NCBI RefSeq assembly: GCF_002886045.1
Contig: NZ_CP025791.1
Span: forward strand, 3,797,001-3,861,000
DNA length: 64,000 bases
Direction: 5' to 3'
DNA from: Flavivirga eckloniae
GTDB lineage: Bacteria > Bacteroidota > Bacteroidia > Flavobacteriales > Flavobacteriaceae
Both the position numbers and the translations under genes were made by a program. The notes under the pieces were generated by a model, which was given only the letters and a program-made list of their open reading frames with translations, did not search any database and had not been told where the DNA came from. Shown piece by piece: positions 42,286 to 50,668 of the stretch; position 1 is the first letter of the stretch, and each line of letters begins with the position of its first letter.

Positions 42286-44394
42286 ATGCAAAGTTTTAGA
42301 ACAGAAATAGAAAACCCGATTGTAGAAAATGACATTATAGAATTAGCTAATAAAATTGAGCTTTTTCACAATGGGAAAATTGATGAAGAAAAATTTAGAA
42401 GCCTGCGTTTAGCGCGTGGGGTGTACGGCCAGCGTCAGGAGGGTGTGCAAATGATTCGTATTAAATTGCCTTACGGAAAAGTCAAGAGCAATCAATTACG
42501 AAGAATTTCGGATGTATCCGATGAGTATTCTCGTGGTAGGTTACATATTACCACCCGTCAGGATATTCAAATTCACTATGTAGATTTAAACAGAACCCCA
42601 GAACTTTGGGCTGAGTTAGAACGTGATGATGTAACCCTTAGAGAAGCATGTGGTAACACGGTTAGAAATGTAACCGCATCAGAAACTGCAGGAATCGATG
42701 TAAATGAACCATTTGATGTGTCGCCTTATGCCGATGCCTTATTTCGTTTCTTTTTAAGAAACCCTATTTGTCAGGAAATGGGACGTAAGTTTAAGGTGTC
42801 TTTCTCTGCTTCAGACGAAGATACAGGCTTATCGTATATGCACGATTTAGGTTTTATTGCCAAGGTTGAAAATGGTGTACGCGGATTTAAAGTGATGATA
42901 GGTGGCGGACTAGGGTCTCAGCCTCGTCATGCAGATGTGCTATACGATTTTCTTGAAACAGATAAAATTATTCCAGTAATGGAAGGTGTTTTAAGAATTT
43001 TTGATCGTCATGGAGAGCGTAAAAGCCGTGCCAAAGCACGTATGAAATTCTTAATAAAGGATATAGGTTTAGAAGCTTTTAAAGAATTAGTTGAGACCGA
43101 ACAAAATGCTATCGATTTAAAATCGGTGCCAATTGATGCAGATTCATATGAAGTATCTCAACCAGTTGACGTAACTACAATTCCAGAAGTAGAAATTAAA
43201 GACCAGGCAGTTTTTGAAACATGGAAATCTACAAACCTGATTCCTCAAAAACAAGAGGGGTATGTGGCTATTGGTATTAAAGTACTTTTAGGAGATTTTT
43301 ATACAGATAAAGCGAGATTATTAGCAGATTTGGTTGAAAAATACGCTGCTGGAGAGATAAGGTTGTCGCTGCGTCAAAACATAGTTATTCCTTTTGTAAA
43401 AGAAGCATTAGTACCATTTTTCTATAGCGAATTAGAAAAATTAGGATTCGTAGAGGCGGGTTATAATAAAGCAGTAGATATTACAGCATGTCCGGGAACC
43501 GATACGTGTAACTTAGGAATTGCAAGTAGTACAGGGATCGCCGAAGAATTAGAACGTGTTATTAAAGCTGAATATCCACAGTACCTAAATAATGAAGATT
43601 TAGTTATTAAAATTAGTGGTTGTATGAATGCTTGCGGACAGCACAATATGGCAAATATTGGTTTCCAAGGGATGTCTGTTCGTACTCCGGATAAATTAGT
43701 AGCGCCAGCATTACAAGTGTTGTTAGGTGGTGGTAATTTAGGTGATGGGAATGGAGCCTTTGCAGATAAGGTCGTTAAAGTACCAAGTAAAAGAGGTCCT
43801 GAAGCATTACGAAGAATTTTAAATGATTATGAGGCAAATGCAAACGGAAAGCCATTTGTAGCATATTATAAAGAAAAAGGCGAAAGATATTTTTACGATT
43901 TCTTGAACGATTTACAGGATGTTACCAATTTAACACAAGACTATTTTGTAGATTGGGGTACTGACGAGAAGTATGTTAAGGAGATTGGTGTTGGAGAATG
44001 TGCTGGTGTTGTTATCGATTTAATAGCAACGTTATTTTTAGAAAGCGAAGAAAAGATCGAAAACGCGAGAAAGTCTTTTAATGATAAAGTATATTCCGGA
44101 GCCATTTACCATGCTTATAGTTCTTTAGTTAATTCTGCTAAAGCACTATTGTTAGCAGAAAACAAAAAGACCAATACCCATGCTGGTATTATAAGTCAGT
44201 TTGACGAATTGTTTATTGCAAATGGTAATATTGAATTAGGAACATCTTTTTCAGAATTGATATATCAAATTAATAAATTTGCTCCAACCGAAGATTTTGC
44301 GTCAAAGTATATTGATAATGCAAATGCGTTTTTAGAAAAAGTAAAAGCGTACAGAGAAACAGAAACAAGTAATCTTCAAAAAAAAGCAATATAA
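42286..44394 (+). CDS. siroheme sulfite reductase with C-terminal HEPN-like domain
   Basis: The 702-residue protein is a ferredoxin-type nitrite/sulfite reductase repeat protein. Two half-domains are visible: ARGVYGQRQEGVQMIRIKLP, GRLHITTRQDIQIHYV, CGNTVRNVTASETAG; and GEIRLSLRQNIVIPFV. The cluster and siroheme site is ITACPGTDTCNLG (C402, C408) and ISGCMNACGQH (C446, C450). It should reduce sulfite to sulfide with six electrons, since it lies among cys genes. The last 130 residues (about 570-695) are unlike reductases. They are helical (SGAIYHAYSSLVNSAKALLLAENKK) with the look of HEPN or ferredoxin-independent docking helices. The usual length without this part is about 550-570. Electrons may come from the flavoprotein at 45815. 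Confidence 0.9.
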   Translation: MQSFRTEIENPIVENDIIELANKIELFHNGKIDEEKFRSLRLARGVYGQRQEGVQMIRIKLPYGKVKSNQLRRISDVSDEYSRGRLHITTRQDIQIHYVDLNRTPELWAELERDDVTLREACGNTVRNVTASETAGIDVNEPFDVSPYADALFRFFLRNPICQEMGRKFKVSFSASDEDTGLSYMHDLGFIAKVENGVRGFKVMIGGGLGSQPRHADVLYDFLETDKIIPVMEGVLRIFDRHGERKSRAKARMKFLIKDIGLEAFKELVETEQNAIDLKSVPIDADSYEVSQPVDVTTIPEVEIKDQAVFETWKSTNLIPQKQEGYVAIGIKVLLGDFYTDKARLLADLVEKYAAGEIRLSLRQNIVIPFVKEALVPFFYSELEKLGFVEAGYNKAVDITACPGTDTCNLGIASSTGIAEELERVIKAEYPQYLNNEDLVIKISGCMNACGQHNMANIGFQGMSVRTPDKLVAPALQVLLGGGNLGDGNGAFADKVVKVPSKRGPEALRRILNDYEANANGKPFVAYYKEKGERYFYDFLNDLQDVTNLTQDYFVDWGTDEKYVKEIGVGECAGVVIDLIATLFLESEEKIENARKSFNDKVYSGAIYHAYSSLVNSAKALLLAENKKTNTHAGIISQFDELFIANGNIELGTSFSELIYQINKFAPTEDFASKYIDNANAFLEKVKAYRETETSNLQKKAI

Positions 44395-44401
44395 AATTAG
44401 T

Positions 44402-45166
44402 ATGAATTTAAAAACCCCAAAATTAACGGTTGTAGGAGCTGGTCCCGGCGATATAGATTTAATAACACTTAAAGCTGTTAAATCTATTGAGTCTGCAGAT
44501 GTTATTCTGTACGATGCCCTTATAAACGAGGAGCTGTTAAAATACGCGTCTAGCGATGCGGAGCTTATTTTTGTGGGTAAACGTAAAGGATGTTATGCTT
44601 TTCAGCAAGAACAAATCAATGAGCTAATTGTTAGTAAGGCAAAAAGCTCAGGTCATGTTGTACGCTTAAAAGGTGGCGATCCTTTTATATTTGGAAGAGG
44701 CGCAGAAGAGATCGATTATGCTAGGCAGTTTGGTTTAGAAACCTTTGTTGTACCTGGAATAAGTTCGGCTGTAGCCGTGCCAGCATACCAAGGTGTGCCT
44801 TTGACCAAACGAAATGTTTCAGAAAGTTTTTGGGTCATTACAGGAACGACCAAAAACCATGCATTATCTTCAGATGTTGCTTTGGCTGCAAAATCAACAG
44901 CAACTATAGTTATTTTAATGGGAATGGGGAAACTCAGCGAGATTGTTCGTATTTTCTCAAAAGAAAACAAACAAGATATGCCTGTTGCAATTATTCAAAA
45001 CGGAACCAGAGCAGACGAAAAAGTTGGTATTGGTACTATGGAAACCATTTGTAGTATTGTTGCAGAAAAAGAGTTGACAAACCCTGCTATTATTGTTATT
45101 GGAGATGTTGTTAAAGAACGTGCTGTACTAACATCAATTCATAAGGAGGTTAATCAAGAACTGTAA
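44402..45166 (+). CDS. cobA: uroporphyrinogen-III C-methyltransferase
   Basis: The 254-residue SUMT methylates uroporphyrinogen III twice with SAM to make precorrin-2 for siroheme. Family motifs are VVGAGPGDIDLITLKAV, ADVILYDALI, VGKRKG, VRLKGGDPFIFGRGAEEI, VPGISSAVAVPAYQGVPLT and MGMGKLSEI, with IGDVV near the end. It lies eight bases after the sulfite reductase and four bases before the Met8-like gene, so the cofactor is made with its enzyme. The gene encodes only the methyltransferase, not the fused CysG. Confidence 0.96.
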   Translation: MNLKTPKLTVVGAGPGDIDLITLKAVKSIESADVILYDALINEELLKYASSDAELIFVGKRKGCYAFQQEQINELIVSKAKSSGHVVRLKGGDPFIFGRGAEEIDYARQFGLETFVVPGISSAVAVPAYQGVPLTKRNVSESFWVITGTTKNHALSSDVALAAKSTATIVILMGMGKLSEIVRIFSKENKQDMPVAIIQNGTRADEKVGIGTMETICSIVAEKELTNPAIIVIGDVVKERAVLTSIHKEVNQEL

Positions 45167-45170
45167 TATT

Positions 45171-45812
45171 ATGGGGGAAAATAGTAAGATAAATAGTTTA
45201 GGCCCAGTTCCCCCTTTGGGGGCGGAGGGGGCTCGAAATAACTTATATCCTATTTTTTTAAAACCTAAAAGTTTGCAGGTACTTATAGTAGGCGGTGGTT
45301 TTGTGGCAGAAGAAAAGTTGACTTTTCTATTGAAATCAAGCCCAGATGCCCATGTTACCATGGTCGCGCCTATGTTTAGGGCAGGTACTATAGCTCTAGC
45401 GAAAAAAGGAGATGTTACATTAGTTGAAGATGTTTACAAAAAAAGTTACCTGAAAGGAAAGCACATTGTTATAGCTACGACTGATGTGCCTCAAGTAAAC
45501 GAGAAGGTTTATAAGCATTGCAGAAAGAGAAACATTTTAGTTAATGTAGCAGATAATCCGCCTTATTGCGATTTTTATATGGGAGGTATAGTAACAAAAG
45601 GTAATGTAAAAATAGCGATTTCTACTAATGGGAAGTCGCCAACAACGGCCAAAAGATTGCGTCAGTTTTTTGAGGATGTCATCCCGGAAAATATAGACGA
45701 TATGGTTAAAAATTTAAATGAATATAGAAAAACTATAAAAGGTGATTTCGAACAAAAAGTAGAAAAGCTTAATGAATTCACCAAAGGATTAATTGAAAAA
45801 AGAAAATCGTAA
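45171..45812 (+). CDS. precorrin-2 dehydrogenase / sirohydrochlorin ferrochelatase (Met8/CysG N-domain type)
   Basis: The 213-residue protein carries the Rossmann motif VLIVGGGFVAEEKLTFLL, VTMVAPMF, HIVIATTDVPQVNEKVYKHC, VNVADNPPYCDFYMGGIV and ISTNGKSPTTAKRLRQFFED. It oxidises precorrin-2 and may insert iron to give siroheme. Family members start close to NNLYPIFLK. Here 22 residues precede it, and about 12 of them (GPVPPLGAEGAR) are translated from a GC-rich repeat that lies in this operon also between genes. No other start codon lies between the repeat and NNLYP, so the repeat is probably expressed. Confidence 0.9.
   Translation: MGENSKINSLGPVPPLGAEGARNNLYPIFLKPKSLQVLIVGGGFVAEEKLTFLLKSSPDAHVTMVAPMFRAGTIALAKKGDVTLVEDVYKKSYLKGKHIVIATTDVPQVNEKVYKHCRKRNILVNVADNPPYCDFYMGGIVTKGNVKIAISTNGKSPTTAKRLRQFFEDVIPENIDDMVKNLNEYRKTIKGDFEQKVEKLNEFTKGLIEKRKS
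45201..45234. repeat. GC-rich repeat inside the Met8-like gene
   Basis: GCCCAGTTCCCCCTTTGGGG followed by GCGGAGGGGGCTC, with a CCCC TTT GGGG hairpin core. It is related to the copies near 39840, 40790, 40920, 54350 and 54420, but here it is read in frame. Confidence 0.65.
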
Positions 45813-45814
45813 AA

Positions 45815-46867
45815 ATGATTAAGACAGATATACTTATAATAGGTGCAGGACCAACTGGATTATTTACAGTTTTTGAAGCAGGTTTGTTAAAGCTTAAATG
45901 CCACTTAATTGATGCATTGCCGCAACCTGGTGGACAATGTTCTGAGATTTATCCTAAAAAACCTATTTATGATATTCCTGGGTTTCCAGAAATATTAGCA
46001 GGCGATCTAACTAAAAATTTACTTGAGCAAGGCAAGCAGTTCGAACCAGGGTTTACTTTAGGAGAACGTGCCGAAACTATAGAAAAACAAGAAGACGGAT
46101 CGTTTATTGTAACAACAAATAAAGGGACACAACACCAAGCACCAGTTGTTGCTATTGCAGGTGGTTTAGGGTCTTTCGAACCTAGAAAACCAGTTATTGA
46201 AGGGATTACTGATCTTGAGGATAAAGGTGTAGAATACATTATTAAAGACCCTGAGTTTTATAGAGATAAAAAAGTGGTGATTTCCGGAGGTGGGGATTCT
46301 GCACTCGATTGGAGTATCTTTCTAGCCGATGTTGCTTCAGAAGTGACTCTAATCCATAGAAGAAACGAATTTAGAGGCGCTTTAGATTCTGTAGAAAAAG
46401 TTAGGGAGTTAACCCTTTTAAATAAAATAAACTTAATCACGCCAGCCGAGGTTAAAGAACTTCATGGTGAAGGAAAGCTAGAAGCGGTTACAGTTGAAAA
46501 GGAAGGAGAATCTACAAGAATAGAAACCGATCACTTTATTCCTTTATTTGGTTTGTCGCCTAAATTAGGTCCTATTGGAAATTGGGGATTAGAGATAGAA
46601 AAGAATGCTATAAAAGTAGATAATACTTTAAACTATCAAACTAACATTCCTGGTATTTTTGCCATAGGTGATGTAAATACCTATCCTGAAAAATTAAAAT
46701 TAATTCTATGCGGATTCCATGAAGCAACATTAATGTGTCAGGCAGCCTTTAGAATTATCAATCCAGGTAAAAAGCATGTGTTAAAATACACAACGGTTAG
46801 TGGTATTGATGGTTTTGATGGTACTCGTAAAGAAGCTCCAAAAGCGGTTGTACAAGCTATAAAATAG
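45815..46867 (+). CDS. ferredoxin-NADP+ reductase-like flavoprotein (thioredoxin-reductase type)
   Basis: The 350-residue protein has the FAD motif ILIIGAGPTGLFTVFEAG, PQPGGQCSEIYPKKPIYDIPGFP, a second Rossmann motif for NADPH (VVISGGGDSALDWSIFL, with HRRNEFRGALDSV) and the C-terminal FAIGDVNTYPEKLKLI. The redox CxxC of thioredoxin reductase is absent, which marks TrxR-like FNRs such as Bacillus YumC. It would pass electrons from NADPH to ferredoxin and then to the sulfite reductase encoded just upstream. It begins two bases after the Met8-like gene. Behind it a 176-base gap without recognisable features precedes cysE. Confidence 0.92.
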   Translation: MIKTDILIIGAGPTGLFTVFEAGLLKLKCHLIDALPQPGGQCSEIYPKKPIYDIPGFPEILAGDLTKNLLEQGKQFEPGFTLGERAETIEKQEDGSFIVTTNKGTQHQAPVVAIAGGLGSFEPRKPVIEGITDLEDKGVEYIIKDPEFYRDKKVVISGGGDSALDWSIFLADVASEVTLIHRRNEFRGALDSVEKVRELTLLNKINLITPAEVKELHGEGKLEAVTVEKEGESTRIETDHFIPLFGLSPKLGPIGNWGLEIEKNAIKVDNTLNYQTNIPGIFAIGDVNTYPEKLKLILCGFHEATLMCQAAFRIINPGKKHVLKYTTVSGIDGFDGTRKEAPKAVVQAIK

Positions 46868-47043
46868 GCGTTGTATTATACCTCACGGACTTGAAGTTAT
46901 GGAATTCCATTTGTTGGGATAGCCAATAGGCAAGATTCTTAAGATTAATAAAGAGATAACAGTATAGAGATTAGGGTGTTAAAATGTAAATGATAATTGT
47001 TAAGGGGGTTGTTTAATCCAGAAAATAATTAGAAATTTAATAT

Positions 47044-47787
47044 ATGAAAAGTTATAACGTTTGTTTAAAAGATACGGTTAAAACATTCACGAAAAGATTG
47101 TTTTATGCGTTGTTTGATGAAAAACAACAAGAGGTCCATAAACAATATTTAGAAACAACGTTTCTTGAAATACTATCTAAGTTATCGCTAGAAGAAGGTG
47201 AAGAAAAGTGGGAACAGTTCAAACAAAAGCTTCCTGAGGTTAGAAGGCAGTTAGATTTGGACGCTTTAGCTTTTGAGAATAACGATCCGGCATCCTATAA
47301 TTTAGAAGAAATATATTTAGCTTACCCCGGCTTCCATGCTATATCTATTTATAGATTAAGTCATGCGCTTTATAAACTTAATGTACCAATTCTCCCTAGA
47401 ATGATGAGTGAATATATCCATGGTATCACGGGTATAGATATTCATCCAGGCGCAACCATCGATGAATCGTTTTATATCGATCACGGAACAGGTATCGTAA
47501 TAGGAGAAACATCCATAATAAAAAGTAACGTTAAAATTTATCAAGGTGTTACTTTAGGAGGTATTCAAGTTAGCAAAGATTTAGCACAGGTAAAAAGACA
47601 CCCGACCATAGAAGAGAATGTAACCATATATGCAAATGCCACTATTTTAGGTGGGGATATTGTTATTGGAGCCAATAGTATTATCGGCGCCAATGTATGG
47701 ATTACACAATCGGTGCCAAAAGACTCATTAGTAACCTATCAAACAGAAATCAAAATAAGACCCAAGAAAAATGGCATACGGCGGTAG
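47044..47787 (+). CDS. cysE: serine O-acetyltransferase
   Basis: The 247-residue protein has the CysE hexapeptide beta-helix (HPGATIDESFYIDHGTGIVIG, KIYQGVTLGG, HPTIEENVTIYANATILGG, IGANSIIGANVWI) after a helical N-terminus with YPGFHAISIYRLSHALY. It makes O-acetylserine from serine and acetyl-CoA, the carbon acceptor for sulfide. The last 17 bases overlap the cysM start in another frame, so the two are translationally linked. It resembles the long-chain EpsC/SatA form. Confidence 0.95.
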   Translation: MKSYNVCLKDTVKTFTKRLFYALFDEKQQEVHKQYLETTFLEILSKLSLEEGEEKWEQFKQKLPEVRRQLDLDALAFENNDPASYNLEEIYLAYPGFHAISIYRLSHALYKLNVPILPRMMSEYIHGITGIDIHPGATIDESFYIDHGTGIVIGETSIIKSNVKIYQGVTLGGIQVSKDLAQVKRHPTIEENVTIYANATILGGDIVIGANSIIGANVWITQSVPKDSLVTYQTEIKIRPKKNGIRR

Positions 47788-48661
47788 TATAACAGACAGG
47801 ATAGGTAACACACCTATAGTAGAAGCGCGTCATATTTTTTCAAGCAATGGCGTTCGCTTGTTTTTTAAATTGGAAGGAAACAACCCTGGGGGGAGTGTGA
47901 AGGATAGGGCAGCTTTTAACATGATTAATGAAGCTGTTAAAAGAGGCGATATTGAAAAAGGCGGACATTTGGTCGAAGCTACCAGTGGCAACACAGGAAT
48001 AGCATTGGCATTTATAGCACAGTTCTTTGGATTGAATATGGTGTTGATTATGCCCGAGAATTCAACGGTAGAACGTGTTAAAACCATGCGAGCATATGGC
48101 GCTGAGGTTATTTTAACCCCGAAAGAAGACGGTATTGAAGGATCGCGAGATTTGGCCTTTAAGCTAAGAGATGAAAAAGGGTATGTGTTGTTAAACCAAT
48201 TTGAAAACGAAAACAACTGGAAAGCGCATTATAAAACTACCGGTCGTGAAATTTGGAGAGATACCGAAGGTGATGTTACGCACTTTGTGTCTGCAATGGG
48301 AACCACAGGAACCGTTATGGGCGTATCTACTTTTCTAAAAGAAAAAAACGAAAACATAAAAATAATAGGAGCGCAACCTGCAGATGGGGCAAGTATACCA
48401 GGTATTAGAAAATGGTCACCAGATTATGTGCCTAAATTTTTCGACCGCTCTAAAGTAGATCAAGTCGTTGAAGTTACCGAGGAAGAAGCTAAAACTATGA
48501 CGAAACGTTTAGCATTAGAAGAAGGTATTTTTGCAGGTATGAGTAGTGGTGGAGCGGTGCATTGTGCTTTAAAAATAGCAGAATCTATCGACGAGGGTGT
48601 TGTCGTAGTTGTTATTTGCGATAGAGGAGATAGGTATTTGTCATCTCCGTTGTTTGAGTAA
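47771..48661 (+). CDS. cysM: cysteine synthase (O-acetylserine sulfhydrylase)
   Basis: The 296-residue PLP enzyme starts MAYGGSITDRIGNTPIVEA inside the cysE 3' end. PLP lysine lies in NPGGSVKDRAAFNM, the substrate loop is EATSGNTGIALAFIAQF, the phosphate loop is MGTTGTVMGVSTFL, and a GIFAGMSSGGAV segment is near the end. It joins sulfide to O-acetylserine to form cysteine, ending the pathway encoded in this operon. The CysM rather than CysK assignment rests on the similarity of SVKDRAAFNM and its shorter length, and is moderate. An inverted repeat GCGAA...TTCGC at 48687-48721 may help end the transcript. Confidence 0.93.
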   Translation: MAYGGSITDRIGNTPIVEARHIFSSNGVRLFFKLEGNNPGGSVKDRAAFNMINEAVKRGDIEKGGHLVEATSGNTGIALAFIAQFFGLNMVLIMPENSTVERVKTMRAYGAEVILTPKEDGIEGSRDLAFKLRDEKGYVLLNQFENENNWKAHYKTTGREIWRDTEGDVTHFVSAMGTTGTVMGVSTFLKEKNENIKIIGAQPADGASIPGIRKWSPDYVPKFFDRSKVDQVVEVTEEEAKTMTKRLALEEGIFAGMSSGGAVHCALKIAESIDEGVVVVVICDRGDRYLSSPLFE

Positions 48662-48787
48662 AAGAATAATTTTTTTAAAATAAAAGCGAATAAAAAAAAT
48701 ATTGTTAGTATTTTTGTTCGCCATACCAATAAGCTTATAGTTGTATAGTATTAAGTTTAGAAGTATTAGTTCATTAACGTATTAATA

Positions 48788-48901
48788 TTGTTATCAAGAA
48801 AGGCAGAGGGAATAGACCCTGTGAAGCCTTGGCAACCCTTTAACTTTAAAGAAGGTGCTACATTCTACTAATATTAAATCAAAATATTAGAAAGATAACG
48901 A
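48788..48901 (+). promoter_or_regulatory. SAM-I riboswitch (S-box) of the methionine operon
   Basis: The conserved S-box parts are in order: P1 arm GTTATC, AAGAAAGGCAGAGGGA, ACCCTGTGAAGCC, TTGGCAACC, then GAAGGTGCTACATTC and GAAAGATAAC closing P1. It senses S-adenosylmethionine and lies upstream of the split metH genes. The leader of about 220 bases after it (48902-49119) contains GAAAAG...CTTTTC arms directly behind P1, a CCTGAGCACAGTCGAAGG repeat and the palindrome TTATTGATCATAATCAATAA, but no gene. Confidence 0.93.
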
Positions 48902-49119
48902 AAAGTGTTTCCTTAACTTTTCTTGATGACATATAAATAAAACGAATATTTAAAATTAAACATTCGTCAAACTAAAACTTTGCCTGAGCACAGTCGAAGG
49001 AAGCTTTAATGCTTTATTATTGATCATAATCAATAATAATGTAAAGTTTCACGAATTCCTTAAGAGTAAGGCATGCTGTGAGTAAGTTAGTTTAGGATGA
49101 CGTATAAATAATATCGAAA

Positions 49120-50127
49120 ATGTCGAAGATACAAGAAGCTTTACAAGATCGTATTCTAGTGCTAGATGGTGCTATGGGTACCATGTTACAGGCGTATAAA
49201 TTTACCGAAGAGGATTTTAGAGGCGAGCGCTTTAAAGACTATCCAACACCATTACAAGGTAACAACGATTTACTGTCTATTACACAGCCTAAAGCGATTA
49301 AGGAAATACATGCTAAATACTTTGAAGTAGGGGCAGATATTATAGAAACCAATACTTTTTCTGGTACAACAATTGCCATGGCAGATTATCAGATGGAAGA
49401 TTTGGTATACGAGCTTAATTACCAATCCGCAAAAATTGCTAAAGAAGTAGCGGACGAGTTTACTGCCAAAGAACCACACAAACCTCGTTTCGTAGCTGGA
49501 TCTATTGGTCCTACAAACCGTACAGCAAGTATGTCGCCAGATGTTAACGATCCTGGTTATAGAGCCGTTACATTTGATGAGTTACGTATAGCCTATAAGC
49601 AACAAGTGGAAGCATTAGTTGATGGTGGAGTTGATTTGTTGTTGGTAGAAACCGTTTTCGATACCCTAAATGCAAAAGCAGCTTTGTTTGCCATAGAAGA
49701 AGTTAAGGAAGAGCGGGCTATCGATATACCCATTATGCTTAGTGGTACCATTACCGATGCGTCGGGGAGAACACTTTCCGGTCAAACAGCAGAAGCATTT
49801 TTAATTTCAGTATCCCATATTCCATTATTGTCGGTTGGTTTTAATTGTGCCTTGGGAGCCAATTTATTGCAACCGCACTTAGAAGCGATAGCGTCTAAAA
49901 CAGATTTCGCCATTTCGGCACATCCCAATGCAGGTTTGCCAAATGCTTTTGGTGAATACGATGAAACACCAGAAGAAATGGGAGAACAAATAGAAGCGTA
50001 TTTGAAAAAGAATTTAATAAATATTATTGGAGGTTGCTGCGGTACAAGCCCTGAGCATATAAAGGTTATTGTAGATCTCGCTGCTAAATATAAACCTCGT
50101 AACATGGTTGTGGATGCTGTTAGTTGA
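49120..50127 (+). CDS. metH: methionine synthase, homocysteine-binding subunit (MetH N-terminal module)
   Basis: The 335-residue protein is only the first module of cobalamin-dependent MetH, the zinc homocysteine S-methyltransferase barrel. It has VLDGAMGTMLQAY, ADIIETNTFSGTTIAMADY, FVAGSIGPTNRTASMSPDV, VDLLLVETVFDTLNAKAA, and zinc ligands in GFNCALG and GGCCGTSPEH. The methylfolate, cobalamin and activation modules are encoded separately at 50669. Such splitting is common in Bacteroidota. It is the first gene after the SAM riboswitch. Confidence 0.95.
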   Translation: MSKIQEALQDRILVLDGAMGTMLQAYKFTEEDFRGERFKDYPTPLQGNNDLLSITQPKAIKEIHAKYFEVGADIIETNTFSGTTIAMADYQMEDLVYELNYQSAKIAKEVADEFTAKEPHKPRFVAGSIGPTNRTASMSPDVNDPGYRAVTFDELRIAYKQQVEALVDGGVDLLLVETVFDTLNAKAALFAIEEVKEERAIDIPIMLSGTITDASGRTLSGQTAEAFLISVSHIPLLSVGFNCALGANLLQPHLEAIASKTDFAISAHPNAGLPNAFGEYDETPEEMGEQIEAYLKKNLINIIGGCCGTSPEHIKVIVDLAAKYKPRNMVVDAVS

Positions 50128-50133
50128 TTGTTG

Positions 50134-50630
50134 GTTTTTGGTTGCTGGTTTTTGGTTGTTAGTTTTTTGCTGCTGGGTGTTTAAAAAGGAAATATTTTGA
50201 AATCATATATAGAATTAGATGTTTGGATTGAAGCTAGGAAATTGGTTAATCAGGTGTATACATTGACTAACGAATTTCCTAAGGAAGAACTTTATAGTAT
50301 TACAAATCAAATTAGAAGAAGTTCAGTTTCAATTCCATCAAATATAGCTGAAGGTTGTGGAAGACAATCAACAAAAGAAACAATTCGATTTTTATATATT
50401 TCCAGAGGATCTTTATATGAGTTGGAAACGCAATTGTATCTTTCAAATGATCAGCAATTTATTTCCAATGAATTATTAAAAACAATATTGAATCAAGTAG
50501 AAATTTGCAAAAAGTTGATTAATGGATTCATAAAGTATTACAAAAGTAAAATATGAAAACCAACAACAAAAAACCAGCAACCAAAAACCAACAACAAAAA
50601 ACTAACAACAAAAAACCAGCAACCAACCAC
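50134..50630. mobile_element. inverted-repeat-bounded island carrying an S23 gene between the two metH genes
   Basis: The left arm (about 50134-50178) contains GGTTGCTGGTTTTTGGTTGT followed by TAGTTTTTTGCTGCTGG. The reverse complement of the right arm (about 50570-50625) contains GGTTGCTGGTTTTTTGTTGT followed by TAGTTTTTTGTTGTTGG, about 33 of 37 bases identical. The arms are built of a seven- to ten-base GTTGGTTTTTG-like motif, several times repeated on the right. Between them lies a single gene. The structure suggests an inserted element; no transposase and no clear target duplication are seen. Confidence 0.6.
50197..50556 (+). CDS. four-helix bundle protein (S23 / 23S rRNA intervening-sequence protein family)
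   Basis: The 119-residue protein has the family pattern: YIELDVWIEARKLVNQVY, FPKEELYSITNQIRRSSVSI, PSNIAEGCGR, TIRFLYISRGSLYELETQL and LNQVEICKKLINGFI. These small pentameric bundles were first noted in intervening sequences of 23S rRNA genes and are common in Bacteroidota; their function is not settled. Structural relatives serve as accessory proteins of diversity-generating retroelements. The codon at 50197 is TTG. Here it is flanked by inverted repeats and stands between the halves of metH, where it has no evident metabolic role. Confidence 0.88.
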   Translation: MKSYIELDVWIEARKLVNQVYTLTNEFPKEELYSITNQIRRSSVSIPSNIAEGCGRQSTKETIRFLYISRGSLYELETQLYLSNDQQFISNELLKTILNQVEICKKLINGFIKYYKSKI

Positions 50631-50668
50631 AATTAAGAACCATTTTCAATAGTAGAACATTATAAGTA

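Noticed and set aside
50128-50640. Diversity-generating retroelement around the S23-like four-helix protein
   Set aside because: Accessory Avd proteins resemble S23, but no reverse transcriptase or template repeat is present.
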